Shown: positions 48,685-57,598 of the stretch, piece by piece
Layout: each line of letters begins with the position of its first letter
Position numbering within the stretch: the first letter of the stretch is position 1
Source: Acidobacteriaceae bacterium
GTDB taxonomy: Bacteria; Acidobacteriota; Terriglobia; Terriglobales; Acidobacteriaceae
Length of the DNA: 59,308 nt
Direction: 5' to 3'
Assembly (NCBI GenBank): GCA_903642265.1
Contig: CAHJWN010000016.1
Location: forward strand, 1 to 59,308
Translations under genes and position numbers: made by a program
The notes under the pieces: model-generated
Databases searched by the model: none
Seen by the model: only the letters and a program-made list of their open reading frames with translations
What the model was told of the DNA's origin: nothing

Positions 48685-50676
48685 TTACTGGTTCGGCGGA
48701 GGTGTCGGGATCGGATTGCCGGGAGTCGCCGGTGTCGTCTCACCTCCGGTGCCAGCGCCCGGAGCAGGTGCCGTCGTCGAGGGGAGCGTTGTACTATCCG
48801 CAGGAGGTGTGGCTGGTGCCTTCGTGCCCGGCTTGTACGGTGTTGGGTAGGCACCGGTTGCGTCCGGCTTCGGCGTGGCGTTCGGATCCTTGGGTTTAGG
48901 TGTCAGACGCTCCTTCGCGTCGCCCTTCTTACGTCTGTGCTTCTTCTTCGTCGCGGTGTCGCCGTTTAGGCCGAGCGGGGCAGCCTGAGCCTGCTTGGTG
49001 GCTTGCTCCGCTGTGTTCATTGGTGCAGGGGTGGCGATCTTCTTATCTTCTATCTTGGCAGCTTTTGCCTTTGTCTTCCGCAGCTTGACCTGTGGAGCCC
49101 GATCGCTGTAGCGCGACTTCTTCTCCGGCGCTGTCTTCGCCGCAAGCGGGTCGGTATCCTGGTCGCTGAGAGCGGCTGTGCTGCTGGAGTCAAGCGGGGC
49201 GATTGCCGTACCCGGGGCCAAAGTTGCGCTTGCGCCGGGCGTTTCCGCACCCGTTGCCGCATTCATGCCGATGCCGGTATCTGTGCCAGCGGCAGTGCGA
49301 GTCGGACCCGGCGGCAACGATTGCTCCGGAGCCTGGCCGAGGCGGATCTTCTCGCGTTTGACCTTCTTCGGCTTGCCATTCTTATCAAGCTTGATCACTG
49401 CAGGCTTGGCGACCGCAGCCGATGCAGCAAGGCTGGCGTTGGTGACTGATCTGCCATTGCGGTCGAAGCGCTTCTTTGCGGCCTGCTTCTGCTTCTTTGA
49501 GATGGGTGCGGCATAAGCACTGAAGACTGGTTTCGTCTGCTTGGTACTGGCACCCGCATCCACAAACCCAGCCTTGATGTCGATGTACGCGTCCTCACGC
49601 AATTTGGTTAGATAGGCGCGCAAGGCTGGCTGCATCTGCTCCGTGTAAATGGCCTCCTGGACCTGCGGTTCGATGTCTTTCAGCGGGGGCGTGCCCGCGC
49701 CTTGATGGTCCGTGACCTTCAAGATAACGAAGCCCTGGCGAGTGCGAATTGGAGCCGTGTTCTGGCCCGTTGCAAGGCCAAAGGTCTGATCTTCAAGTAC
49801 CTTGGCAAGAACGCCGCGCTTGAAGAGGCCAAGATCACCTCCCTGGGCGGCTGTCTGGCCACCAGAGATAAGCTTCGCAAGCTCCTCAAACTTGTCGCCC
49901 GCCTTGATCTGCTTGACGATGCCATCCGCCTTCTCCTTCGCCTGAGAAATCTGAAGGTCGGTTGCATTATCCGGCAGCGGGATCAGGATCTCGCTCAAAC
50001 GAACTTGTTCAGGTTGAGCGAAATCTGCTTTGTGTGCGTCGTAGTAGGTCTGTTCCGCTGCCTGGCTCAGTTGAAGACGCCGACCTACTTCGTCCCGTAC
50101 AACCTGCTGCGTGATGATGCCGTTGCGGATATTTGCCTTGAAGTCCTCGAAGGAGATGCCCTGCGAACGAGCAGCCTTCTCAAGATCTTCCATCGAATCC
50201 AATTTGTTCTGCTTCCGAATCTCATCGAGACGCCGGATTACTTCGGCGTCTGGCGAAATGTTGAGTTCTTTGCCGCGCGAGAGCAATAGCTGCTGGTCGA
50301 TGAGGTCGCGGAGCAAAGTCTTTTGCCGGTCAGCGAGTTCAGCCGGGGTGGCGTTCGACTGCTGGGAATCCTGGACAAGCTGTTGCTGTGCACGCTCGAG
50401 GTCGCTGCGATTGATGATCTGGTCATTTACCTGGACGATGACGTCCTCGACGACCTGGCCATTGGGCGTGATTGCAGCAGGAACGGGAAGCGTGACCTGG
50501 GGAGCGGGTGCGTTTACAGCAGGATTCTGAAACCGGGGCGTTTGTGCGAACAGATAGTGGCCCAATGCAACGTTTGCAGTCAGCAGCAAAAACGCGGCAG
50601 CCGAACTGACCCTTATTCCAGACCTTCCACGAAGGCCAACCCGCACTGCCTTCACTTGCATATTTCTGTGATTCAT
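48685..50676 (-). CDS. SurA-like periplasmic peptidyl-prolyl isomerase with long basic tail
   Basis: A chaperone for outer-membrane proteins by homology. From the ATG at 50676 (preceded by CAGGTAAAG) there are 663 residues. A signal segment ends LFA|Q, making Gln45 the predicted mature N-terminus. SurA_N-type helices follow ('DVIVQVNDQIINRSDLERAQQQL' to about 215), then a parvulin domain ('QVRLSEILIPLP', 'GGDLGLFKRG', 'TRQGFVILKVTDH', about 220-330). After residue 375 comes a tail of about 290 residues rich in Lys, Ala, Pro and Thr ('KKQKQAAKKRF', 'KKHRRKKGDAKERL') with no recognisable fold. The tail is unusual for SurA. Confidence 0.88.
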   Translation of the reverse strand: MNHRNMQVKAVRVGLRGRSGIRVSSAAAFLLLTANVALGHYLFAQTPRFQNPAVNAPAPQVTLPVPAAITPNGQVVEDVIVQVNDQIINRSDLERAQQQLVQDSQQSNATPAELADRQKTLLRDLIDQQLLLSRGKELNISPDAEVIRRLDEIRKQNKLDSMEDLEKAARSQGISFEDFKANIRNGIITQQVVRDEVGRRLQLSQAAEQTYYDAHKADFAQPEQVRLSEILIPLPDNATDLQISQAKEKADGIVKQIKAGDKFEELAKLISGGQTAAQGGDLGLFKRGVLAKVLEDQTFGLATGQNTAPIRTRQGFVILKVTDHQGAGTPPLKDIEPQVQEAIYTEQMQPALRAYLTKLREDAYIDIKAGFVDAGASTKQTKPVFSAYAAPISKKQKQAAKKRFDRNGRSVTNASLAASAAVAKPAVIKLDKNGKPKKVKREKIRLGQAPEQSLPPGPTRTAAGTDTGIGMNAATGAETPGASATLAPGTAIAPLDSSSTAALSDQDTDPLAAKTAPEKKSRYSDRAPQVKLRKTKAKAAKIEDKKIATPAPMNTAEQATKQAQAAPLGLNGDTATKKKHRRKKGDAKERLTPKPKDPNATPKPDATGAYPTPYKPGTKAPATPPADSTTLPSTTAPAPGAGTGGETTPATPGNPIPTPPPNQ

Positions 50677-50884
50677 CTTTACCTGCGAACTCTTCCCGGC
50701 CTTGGCTCCAAGCTGCCAGACCTCAACCATCATCCGCCGACTTCACCTGCAGCGCCTTCCCGGTTGGACTCAGGACCGCAGCCGATCGTGTCGGATGCCT
50801 ACCATTCTAAATGGCAGTTTATCCAGGACGCGAATCAGGACTGCAGTGGCGATGCTGGGAGCAGTAGCTGCGGCTGTATCCGGG

Positions 50885-50913
50885 AGTTCCGGCTTACCAG
50901 CCGGTGCTATACT
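50885..50913 (+). promoter_or_regulatory. Extended -10 promoter for the CtpA protease gene
   Basis: TGC-TATACT (50905-50913) is an extended -10 element with a weak AGTTCC at -35. The predicted leader is about 70 nt. The divergent SurA-like gene starts about 230 bases to the left; no other structure is evident in 50677-50988. Confidence 0.45.
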
Positions 50914-50988
50914 TCGTCCAACGCAGGTCTGCGCTTATTTGCAAGATTTGGCCAATAGCGCCGCCTTCTACGAGGTACATTTAGGCAC

Positions 50989-52617
50989 ATGGCTCCCCGC
51001 ACCCGACGCGCCCTCTTCTCAGTCACGCTCTTCCTTACCTCCTGCGCCATACTGGGATCCTTCATCAGCCGCAAGGTTGCCGCGCAGTCAGCGTCAGACG
51101 AGTCCACCTTGCGCGACTCGCTGCATTCGTTCACGAATGTCTATTCGATTGTGGAGGCAAACTACGCCGAGCGCCTAGATACAGAGAAGACGGACAAGGC
51201 CATTTATGACGGGGCCATTCCGGGCATGCTGCATACGCTCGATCCGCACTCAAATTTCTTCGACCCAAAGGCATTTGCGCAGATGCGCGAAGACCAGCAT
51301 GGCAAGTACTACGGTGTGGGTATGTCGATCCAGCCACAGCCAGACAAGACAAGTGGCGGCACCAAGATTGTCGTATTGGCTCCATTTGAAGGCTCTCCTT
51401 CATATAAGGCAGGTATTCGGCCGGGCGACGTCATCATGTTCATCGATGGCAAGTCGACTGCCGGAATGGACTCGAGTGCCGTTGCTTCGCAGCTGAAAGG
51501 GCCCAAGGGAACACATGTGGCTGTGACGATGGGCCGTGAAGGCTCAGCAAAGCCGCTTGTATTCGACCTGGTGCGTGACGACATAACGCGGCCTTCAGTA
51601 GATCTCGCATTCATGGTTCGCCCGGGCATCGGCTACATTCGCGTGACCAGCTTTATCGAGACCACGAGTCGCGAAGTAGGCGAAGCGATTGAAATGTTGG
51701 ACAAAGATGATTCAATGAAAGGCCTGATTGTCGACCTGCGTGGTAATCCTGGCGGCTTGATGATCGAAGCCGTGAACATGTCAGATAAGTTTCTGGCAAA
51801 AGGGCAGATTGTCGTCTCGCAGCGCGGACGGGCTTTCCCGGATCAGGTGTATCGCGCAACGCACGGCGAGCAGGGGCCGAAGTACCCGATCGTGGTGCTG
51901 GTAAATCGCGGAACGGCATCAGCCGCGGAGATCGTCTCTGGCGCCTTACAGGATCATGACCGCGCGTTGATCGCGGGTGAGACTACCTTTGGTAAGGGCC
52001 TCGTCCAAACGGTATTTCAGATCTCCGAGAACACCGGACTGGCACTGACGACCTACCATTACTACACGCCGTCAGGCCGCCTCATCCAACGTAACTACGA
52101 CCATGTCTCCCTCTACGACTACTATTACGTTCGTGACCAGGGTACGGCTCCGAAGGACAAGTCGAATCTTGAAGTGAAGCTGACGGATTCGGGTCGCACC
52201 GTGTACGGCGGCGGAGGAATTACACCTGACGAGAAGATTGATCAGTTGAAAGCGAATCACTTTCAGGACTCGCTTTTCCAACACTATGCTTTCTTCGACT
52301 TCAGCAAACATTATTTAGCCAACCATGCCGTCAGCAAGGACTTCGTTGTCGACGATGCGGTGATGCAGGATTTCAAGTCATTCCTGAAGGCACAGGATAT
52401 CGAGTACACAGATGCTGATCTGAACGGCGTCAGTGATTGGGTGAAATCCACCATCAAGAGTGAATTATTCAAGTCGCAATTTGGATCTACTGAGGGTGCA
52501 AAAGTGACAGCCGAATGGGACCCGCAAATCGCCAAGGCAATCACCTTTCTGCCAGAGGCACAGACGCTTGCTGACCGCGCTAAGCCAACGACCAAGGTCG
52601 CAGGATTAACTCACTAG
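50989..52617 (+). CDS. S41 family carboxyl-terminal processing peptidase (CtpA/Prc type)
   Basis: These periplasmic serine proteases trim protein C-termini. The 542-residue protein has a signal segment with a likely cut KVAA|Q before Gln33 (or an uncleaved anchor). An N-terminal helical region is followed by a PDZ domain ('GKYYGVGMSIQ' to 'GIRPGDVIMFIDGKS', about 105-190) and the S41 core, with catalytic Ser311 in 'NRGTASAAEI' and Lys336 in 'TTFGKGLVQT'. 'LIVDLRGNPGG' is also canonical. The C-terminal 130 residues form an extra helical region. It stands alone between the SurA-like gene and the GH130 gene. Confidence 0.95.
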   Translation: MAPRTRRALFSVTLFLTSCAILGSFISRKVAAQSASDESTLRDSLHSFTNVYSIVEANYAERLDTEKTDKAIYDGAIPGMLHTLDPHSNFFDPKAFAQMREDQHGKYYGVGMSIQPQPDKTSGGTKIVVLAPFEGSPSYKAGIRPGDVIMFIDGKSTAGMDSSAVASQLKGPKGTHVAVTMGREGSAKPLVFDLVRDDITRPSVDLAFMVRPGIGYIRVTSFIETTSREVGEAIEMLDKDDSMKGLIVDLRGNPGGLMIEAVNMSDKFLAKGQIVVSQRGRAFPDQVYRATHGEQGPKYPIVVLVNRGTASAAEIVSGALQDHDRALIAGETTFGKGLVQTVFQISENTGLALTTYHYYTPSGRLIQRNYDHVSLYDYYYVRDQGTAPKDKSNLEVKLTDSGRTVYGGGGITPDEKIDQLKANHFQDSLFQHYAFFDFSKHYLANHAVSKDFVVDDAVMQDFKSFLKAQDIEYTDADLNGVSDWVKSTIKSELFKSQFGSTEGAKVTAEWDPQIAKAITFLPEAQTLADRAKPTTKVAGLTH

Positions 52618-52667
52618 GGTTGAGCACTTCGAAGGTAGAGAGGCTGGGGTTTAGGCTCTAGCCTTTT

Positions 52668-53774
52668 CTATTGCAAAATCTTCGAGTCAGAGACTGCAAC
52701 GCCGACAAATGAATCTGCAGTGCCGTAGTAGAGCCACCATTTGTTCTGGAACAATGCCAGGCCTTCTGAAAAAACTGTTCCGGCAGTGTATTGACCAGAT
52801 TTCTCAAACGGTAATTGCGGTTTAAGATATGGGTGCTCAGGTCTGTCCAACACCATGGTGGGATCGTCGCTTGAGAACAGTGCCTGCGCGGCAGAGTAAG
52901 CACCACCGCCTATAGCGGGGTCTCCGCCCTGAACGGCATTCTTGCCATTATAAAAGAGCACGATGCCTTGTGGACCCAGTACAGGCGGGCTCCCTACCTC
53001 AGGGAAGCCACTATCGAAGAGACCCGGTCGCGCCTCAAGAAGGACTTTTGGCTGTCCACTTGCATCCTGCACGGGGGACCAATGAATAAGATCGGTCGAG
53101 GTCGCAAGCCGCACCTGGATCTCTCCCCAATACATCCAGTACATGCCGTGGAGCTTCGCCGCTATTAGGCGTCCGTTCTTTACCTGCGTGAGAATGCCAG
53201 CAGATTTGTAAGCTAGATCCTTGTACTTTCCTTCCGCTGCATTGGCGAACGCTGGTCCATGTTTCGTCCAGTGCTGCAGGTCCCTCGACGTTGCTACGCC
53301 GATGGTGTAGCTCTTCTGGTTCCATTGCGTGTAGGTGAGGACAAAGGTGCCATCTTCGGTCTGAACAATGCGCGGATCTTCAACGCCCCCGGGCCACTCG
53401 CGCGACGCCTGGTCGTCATTCGCGGGGAAGAAGACGGGCGCAGGCAGCTTTGTAAAGTGAATGCCATCCGTGCTGGACGCCAGGCCCAGGCGCGAAGTAT
53501 GTCCGCCGATGATCGCTTGCCCGCTCTCATCTTCCGCGCGGTAAAGCACCATCATCTTGTCACCAACAACTACGGCAGCGGGATTGAATGTATGCAGCGC
53601 TTCCCAGTGAACGTCCTGCCCCGTCTTCGGGTCACGAAAGGTAGAGGCTCGATCCGGTTTGATGACCGGTGCGGTCACCGGACGCTTGAACGGCCCAATC
53701 GTCCAGCCCTGGGCGTGAGATGCCGCGGGTACTAACAGCAACGCGCAGAACAAGCAGTCCCTAAGCATCGACAT
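52668..53774 (-). CDS. Exported GH130-like glycosidase/phosphorylase
   Basis: A 368-residue five-bladed propeller enzyme. The catalytic region 'GGVEDPRIVQTEDGTFVLTYTQW' with the Asp of the EDPRI motif is the GH130 signature; 'FNPAAVVVGDKMMVLYRAEDE' and the C-terminal 'WWLYYGTADSFVGVAVSD' also fit. GH130 includes beta-mannoside phosphorylases and hydrolases; cytoplasmic phosphorylases lack signal peptides, whereas this one has one, ending SHA|Q (Gln22). That favours a hydrolase, by inference. The start at 53774 (MSMLRD) is used because a longer frame would run into the tRNA gene. Confidence 0.85.
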   Translation of the reverse strand: MSMLRDCLFCALLLVPAASHAQGWTIGPFKRPVTAPVIKPDRASTFRDPKTGQDVHWEALHTFNPAAVVVGDKMMVLYRAEDESGQAIIGGHTSRLGLASSTDGIHFTKLPAPVFFPANDDQASREWPGGVEDPRIVQTEDGTFVLTYTQWNQKSYTIGVATSRDLQHWTKHGPAFANAAEGKYKDLAYKSAGILTQVKNGRLIAAKLHGMYWMYWGEIQVRLATSTDLIHWSPVQDASGQPKVLLEARPGLFDSGFPEVGSPPVLGPQGIVLFYNGKNAVQGGDPAIGGGAYSAAQALFSSDDPTMVLDRPEHPYLKPQLPFEKSGQYTAGTVFSEGLALFQNKWWLYYGTADSFVGVAVSDSKILQ

Positions 53775-53842
53775 TGATCGACCTGGAAATTCAAGCCTTA
53801 CTCGACAACGGTTCGTGTGCATCGGCAGTACGCAAATGCGAT

Positions 53843-53917
53843 TGGAGCGGGAGACGGGGATCGAACCCGCAACCAACGGCTTGGGAAGCCGCTACTCTAC
53901 CATTGAGCTACTCCCGC
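53843..53917 (-). tRNA. tRNA-Gly (anticodon CCC), CCA encoded
   Basis: Read on the minus strand: acceptor stem GCGGGAG pairs with CTCCCGC, a D-arm with GTAGCTCAATGGTAGAG, anticodon stem GCGGC/GCCGT with loop TTCCCAA (anticodon CCC, complement of 53883-53885), and T-arm GCGGG-TTCGATC-CCCGT. The discriminator is T, and the 3' CCA is encoded (53843-53845). All stems pair. It lies about 70 bases upstream of the GH130-like gene on the same strand. Confidence 0.96.
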
Positions 53918-53974
53918 CTGGTAAGCAAGCACCAGTGTATCAGGACACTCTATGTCCAGATGAGCCTCGCCAAC

Positions 53975-54013
53975 GCAGGTGAAGCCTACTCGGAGGGAGT
54001 AGGCTTCACCTGC
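53975..54013. repeat. Perfect 17-bp inverted repeat with 5-bp loop
   Basis: GCAGGTGAAGCCTACTC (53975-53991) pairs fully with its complement at 53997-54013 around GGAGG. It lies between the tRNA gene and the stop of the outer-membrane protein gene. Neither strand has a proper T-run next to it, so a terminator is likely but not certain. Confidence 0.6.
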
Positions 54014-54052
54014 AGCTTCAACTTTTCAGGTTGGGGAGCTTTTGTAAGTGGT

Positions 54053-54754
54053 CTAGCGGTACAAATTGAATGTAAAGCCAGCGCGAGCAGCGAAGCTGTG
54101 TTGCCACGTGTGATCATCTAATTGTTGCCCGTAGTATTCGCCTGGAATCAACTGAAATGCTATCCCGCGAGTAACCTTGTGCTCGAAGCCGATTCCGCCC
54201 TTCACAATCGGATTCCAGTCTGAACTGTGGTTTGCCTGTGTCGTCAAGCGAACCTCACCGCCTTCTCCATAAACAAAAGGAGTGAAGCGAGAGCGTGGCG
54301 CAAAGGTGTACCGAAATCCAGCCGCAGTGATAAACCTGTTCTCCGCCGGGTACACGCTACGAACATACTGGCCCTCAAAATCAGCCTGCAGTCCAAGATT
54401 TTTGTAGAAACGAACCTCTGGCACAGCGCTCCAGCCCATCAGGCTACGATTGTGGCCCGTCTGACTGTCCGTGAAGGTATAGATATATCCAGCAGTAAAC
54501 GATCCAACCGGGGTCTCGTGAGGGCCTACTGCCCGCGTTCCAAAAATCATGTCGCGACCGAAGTAATCGCGGCGCGAAGCTGGTGGCGGTGCTGTCTGAG
54601 CCGAACCGTTTGCGTCCTGGCTGGCTGCAGATGAATCCAAGCCGACCCCAGATGTCGAAACGATTGAGGCCTGCGAGTCATTGTTTGACTGCGAAAGTTG
54701 CGCATACGCCAAACCCGGCAGTGACAGAAGAATGACTACAGCTAATTTGTGCAT
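54053..54754 (-). CDS. Outer-membrane beta-barrel protein
   Basis: A 233-residue protein with a signal peptide cut at AYA|Q (Gln19). A Ser/Gln/Asp-rich N-terminal stretch of about 50 residues is followed by a barrel with alternating strands: 'GSFTAGYIYTFTD', 'EVRFYKNLGLQADFEGQYV', 'ITAAGFRYTFAPRSRFTPFVYGEGGEVRL', 'PIVKGGIGFEHKVTRGIAFQLIPGEYYGQQ' and the last strand 'FAARAGFTFNLYR', ending with an aromatic residue as BAM substrates do. Eight strands fit an OmpW/OprF-like small barrel. Function is unknown. Confidence 0.85.
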   Translation of the reverse strand: MHKLAVVILLSLPGLAYAQLSQSNNDSQASIVSTSGVGLDSSAASQDANGSAQTAPPPASRRDYFGRDMIFGTRAVGPHETPVGSFTAGYIYTFTDSQTGHNRSLMGWSAVPEVRFYKNLGLQADFEGQYVRSVYPAENRFITAAGFRYTFAPRSRFTPFVYGEGGEVRLTTQANHSSDWNPIVKGGIGFEHKVTRGIAFQLIPGEYYGQQLDDHTWQHSFAARAGFTFNLYR

Positions 54755-55475
54755 TTATGTTCTCCGAGTGACATGCTGAACACCCAAGTGCTGATGAATG
54801 GTGGAGGGCTAAGACCCATATGTTTCTTTTATTCAAAGATGCACACAAAGTGTGTAAGGTTGTTATTTTTGCGTGATCACGTACCTTGTGATTTGTAGTT
54901 TCTATGCACAACGCCCTACCACAAATTGCACAATTCTCCTGCGCGTTAACCCATTTATGGGATTGCGAATGTCACCCCGCCACCGAGATATAGGTTTCGA
55001 GGACGTTCTATTTAGAAGCAGTGCAAGAGGAGTCGACACAACTTCCGGGTATCTAATACTTGCCGTATTGTCAACCTATGCACCTTTCAACTCTTTATTT
55101 CTATGTACAAGAACAATGAAGAAGATATTAAGATAGAAAAGTGCATAAGTCTGGTACTCCTAAAGTGAATCGAAGCCAAGAAGAATCGCCATCACTCAAT
55201 CTACCTGCGAGTGCAGCAACCTTCTCCTCCATCCGGGTACACAGTGGCAGTGATTCAGACACTTGACTAGTCTTGGTTTTCATCGCAAGATCTACCTCCT
55301 CCACAATCCAGGCAGCATTTGACTTTGCCACATGCAATTGGCACGCTCCGACTTGCGCACACAACAACGTGCGTCCTATTCACCTCAACGCAGGCCGCTG
55401 ACACACTTCCTTCGGCTCTCGTGTACCGTCAAGAGAGAGCACTACGCTTCATTTCGGTCTCGAGAAAGCTGCTGC
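54755..55475. other. Large intergenic region, AT-richer than its surroundings
   Basis: Around 720 bases separate the barrel gene and the YagU-like gene. Bases 54820-55150 are clearly richer in A and T than the rest of the window. There are short repeats such as ACACA-AAG-TGTGT near 54842. It may hold promoters for the barrel gene on the left. The only reading frame I would consider is the small one at 55128-55283. Confidence 0.5.
55128..55283 (-). CDS. Possible small protein, 51 residues
   Basis: An ATG-started frame beginning MKTKTSQVSESL is preceded by GGAGGAGGT (complement of 55294-55302), the strongest Shine-Dalgarno sequence I found in the window, though ten bases from the ATG. The product has 'RMEEKVAALAGRLSDGDSSWLRF', which could form an amphipathic helix, and no membrane segment. 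I recognise no family. It could be an accidental frame. Confidence 0.35.
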   Translation of the reverse strand: MKTKTSQVSESLPLCTRMEEKVAALAGRLSDGDSSWLRFTLGVPDLCTFLS

Positions 55476-55964
55476 ATGCCGATCACCGCTCTTGCCTTCA
55501 CACCGCGCTCAGCCCGCCGCTACGCTGCAGGCTTAGTCGCAGGCTCCGCCGGAGGCCTGGTCTCTGGTTTCGTAAAGCTCGGCTGGGAGGTTCCATGGCC
55601 GCCGCGCGCACCAGGTCGTATTCCAGAGCCGCAGGTCCTCGTCTCACTCTTTACCCACCATCCAACGCCTGGCTGGGCATCGCTGGTCATTCACTTCAGC
55701 TTCAGCATTCTGTGTGGCGCGGCCTACGGCGTTCTAGCTGAGATCCTGCCGATAGTCACACTTGGAACAGGAATTGTTTTTGGTTTAGCGATCTGGATTG
55801 GAGCTCACGAGCTCATCATGCCCTGGATTGGCCTGACGCCGCCCGCGCTGCATCTCCCCGCCAGTGAACAGGGCTCGGAGTTCTTCGGACATGCACTCTG
55901 GGGTTGGGTGATTGCGATCTTCTACGACGATCTTCGTCGCCGGTTTACGCGATCTCGAACTTAG
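55476..55964 (+). CDS. YagU family (DUF1440) inner-membrane protein
   Basis: A 162-residue membrane protein. 'RYAAGLVAGSAGGLVSGFVKLGWEVPWPPRAPGR' with the PPR.P motif, 'HFSFSILCGAAYGVLAEILP' and 'GTGIVFGLAIWIGAHELIMPWIGLTPPALHLP' are the signature of YagU/DUF1440, and the C-terminal 'SEFFGHALWGWVIAIFYDDLRRR' completes it. The E. coli member is linked to acid resistance. The start at 55476 (MPITAL) removes a spurious 48-residue upstream extension. It stands alone. Confidence 0.85.
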   Translation: MPITALAFTPRSARRYAAGLVAGSAGGLVSGFVKLGWEVPWPPRAPGRIPEPQVLVSLFTHHPTPGWASLVIHFSFSILCGAAYGVLAEILPIVTLGTGIVFGLAIWIGAHELIMPWIGLTPPALHLPASEQGSEFFGHALWGWVIAIFYDDLRRRFTRSRT

Positions 55965-56041
55965 GCTAGGGTGAAGCAAACAGAGGCTCCGCGACTCGTT
56001 GACGCGCGCATCGCCTTCAATAGAAAGAACAGCGAACTCAA

Positions 56042-56236
56042 CTAGGTGTTGGTCGTTAGGGTTGTACCTATCGTCGTGAAGGATCCGGCGATCTTTGTAC
56101 CCAGAGACCTAACTGTGACCACGGCGCCAAGTCCGATCAACGCTGCTACGAGGGCATACTCGATCAAGTCCTGTCCCGACTCATCACGCAGCAGTCGTTC
56201 AAACATCTGCGCTGCAGCTTTAAGGTGGAAGCTCAT
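56042..56236 (-). CDS. Flp/Fap-type pilin component, orphan
   Basis: A 64-residue protein (start at MSFHLKAAAQMF). 'LLRDESGQDLIEYALVAALIGLGAVV' is the class III prepilin signature: a processing site before the hydrophobic helix with Glu at the +5-like position and Tyr next to it. A Gly/Thr-rich C-terminus follows, which is normal for Flp. No tad assembly genes are in the window, so it must use machinery encoded elsewhere or be vestigial. A longer frame upstream (to 56344) lacks support. Confidence 0.85.
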   Translation of the reverse strand: MSFHLKAAAQMFERLLRDESGQDLIEYALVAALIGLGAVVTVRSLGTKIAGSFTTIGTTLTTNT

Positions 56237-56365
56237 CTCGTCCTCATCTCCAGATCGGCCGTTCAACCACCGGCGCACAAGTAAGGGCAGACGGTCAGAT
56301 CCTGTGACTACTTTCAGCGTCTGTACGAAAATGCGCCATAACACAAAGGTGTGTACCGGTTTGAG

Positions 56366-57598
56366 TCACCAGAGCGGAGCCACATGCCTCTTAAGCTCTT
56401 TAAGCGGATAGAAGGTCCCCCGCCATACCACACCACCCTGCCGCAGTGTCGTCACTACGGAGCGCATCATTGCATAGATCACAAGCACAGCCGCGAACGG
56501 GACCATTATCACGTACCACGCCGAGATGCCTGAGTATTTCCGCATTGACCTGTAGACCAGGTACAGCGCCGACAAGGTAATAGAACCCGGCAACAGTAGG
56601 CTTCGCCACCATAAGCCTGCCAGGACCTCAAACTCCGGCAGCACGCAGAACGTTACCAACCAGCCGCAGGCTGCCACAGCTATCGACATACGAAATCCAA
56701 AAGCGGAGAACATGTTTTTGGTCGTGATCCTTACGACGCCTATCGCGCCGGCAGCCCAGTGAAGACTCACCAGGTCTTTTCCAAAGGCGACCCGTTGCTT
56801 TAATCCTGCGCGTCGTACTTTGCGGGCAATCGTCAGGTCTTCAACGATCTCCATGCGCAACGCTTCAAAGCCACCGACGGCAAAGTAACCGGACCGGCTA
56901 AGCAAATTGAATGCTCCCACGCCAACAGCATCTCGCTTCGCTTTGGCATCTGCGACCTTCCACGGCCGCGCCGCCCAAAGTGCGCACACCTGGAGGAATC
57001 CAAGCAGCGCCGACTCATCCCACCGCTTGAGAATCAGGGTAGGGATTGTGACCAGGTGATCTGCCCCGGTGGCAACCGCAAAGCCCATCGAACGCCGCAG
57101 AGCGTCGCTGCGGAACAATATGTCTGCATCCGTAAACAGTAAGTACTCTGTTGTCGACTGGCGGGCCGCCAGAGCCATTGCATGAGTTTTTCCCAACCAC
57201 CCATCCGGCAATTCCGTGATGTGGAGCACTTGCAGACGCCCAGGATGCTTTCGGGCTAGGGCGTCCATCACGGAGCCGGTCCGATCAGTCGAGCGGTCAT
57301 TCACCGCTACTATCTGGAGAGACTCGTAATCTTGCGCAATGAGCGACTCGAGGCAGGCCGCCACTTTGTCTTCTTCATTAAGCGCCGGCACAATGACCGT
57401 AAGCGAAGGTCCGGTAATCGGAGACGCATCGAAGGCGGGATGTAAGAGATCGGGCACCTTCGGAAGGCCAACTGCAGCCGCGACCGCGCGCCAAATCCAG
57501 AGCACTGCGACCACCCAGGCCTGCAAAACAAAAAGCCGGAGCACCCAGCCCCAGACAATTGCCCATCTTGCGATGTCGCCGTAAACGTTCGCTCTCAT
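56366..57598 (-). CDS. Glycosyltransferase family 2, HpnB-like
   Basis: A 410-residue membrane-associated glycosyltransferase. One N-terminal helix (about 15-40) precedes a GT-A domain: 'LTVIVPALNEEDKVAACLESLIAQDY', 'VAVNDRSTDRTG', the DxD-type metal site in 'LLFTDADILF', and 'VEDLTIARKVRRAGLKQR' with the ED acid motif. Three or four further helices are at the C-terminus, followed by 'RGTFYPL', which fits the hopanoid-associated HpnB group. Hopanoid association is inferred; no squalene/hopene gene is nearby. It overlaps the following transporter gene by four bases. Confidence 0.85.
   Translation of the reverse strand: MRANVYGDIARWAIVWGWVLRLFVLQAWVVAVLWIWRAVAAAVGLPKVPDLLHPAFDASPITGPSLTVIVPALNEEDKVAACLESLIAQDYESLQIVAVNDRSTDRTGSVMDALARKHPGRLQVLHITELPDGWLGKTHAMALAARQSTTEYLLFTDADILFRSDALRRSMGFAVATGADHLVTIPTLILKRWDESALLGFLQVCALWAARPWKVADAKAKRDAVGVGAFNLLSRSGYFAVGGFEALRMEIVEDLTIARKVRRAGLKQRVAFGKDLVSLHWAAGAIGVVRITTKNMFSAFGFRMSIAVAACGWLVTFCVLPEFEVLAGLWWRSLLLPGSITLSALYLVYRSMRKYSGISAWYVIMVPFAAVLVIYAMMRSVVTTLRQGGVVWRGTFYPLKELKRHVAPLW

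Noticed and set aside
53775..53876. N-terminal extension of the GH130-like protein
   Set aside because: The upstream codons reach into the tRNA-Gly gene and its 3' end; the signal peptide begins at 53774.
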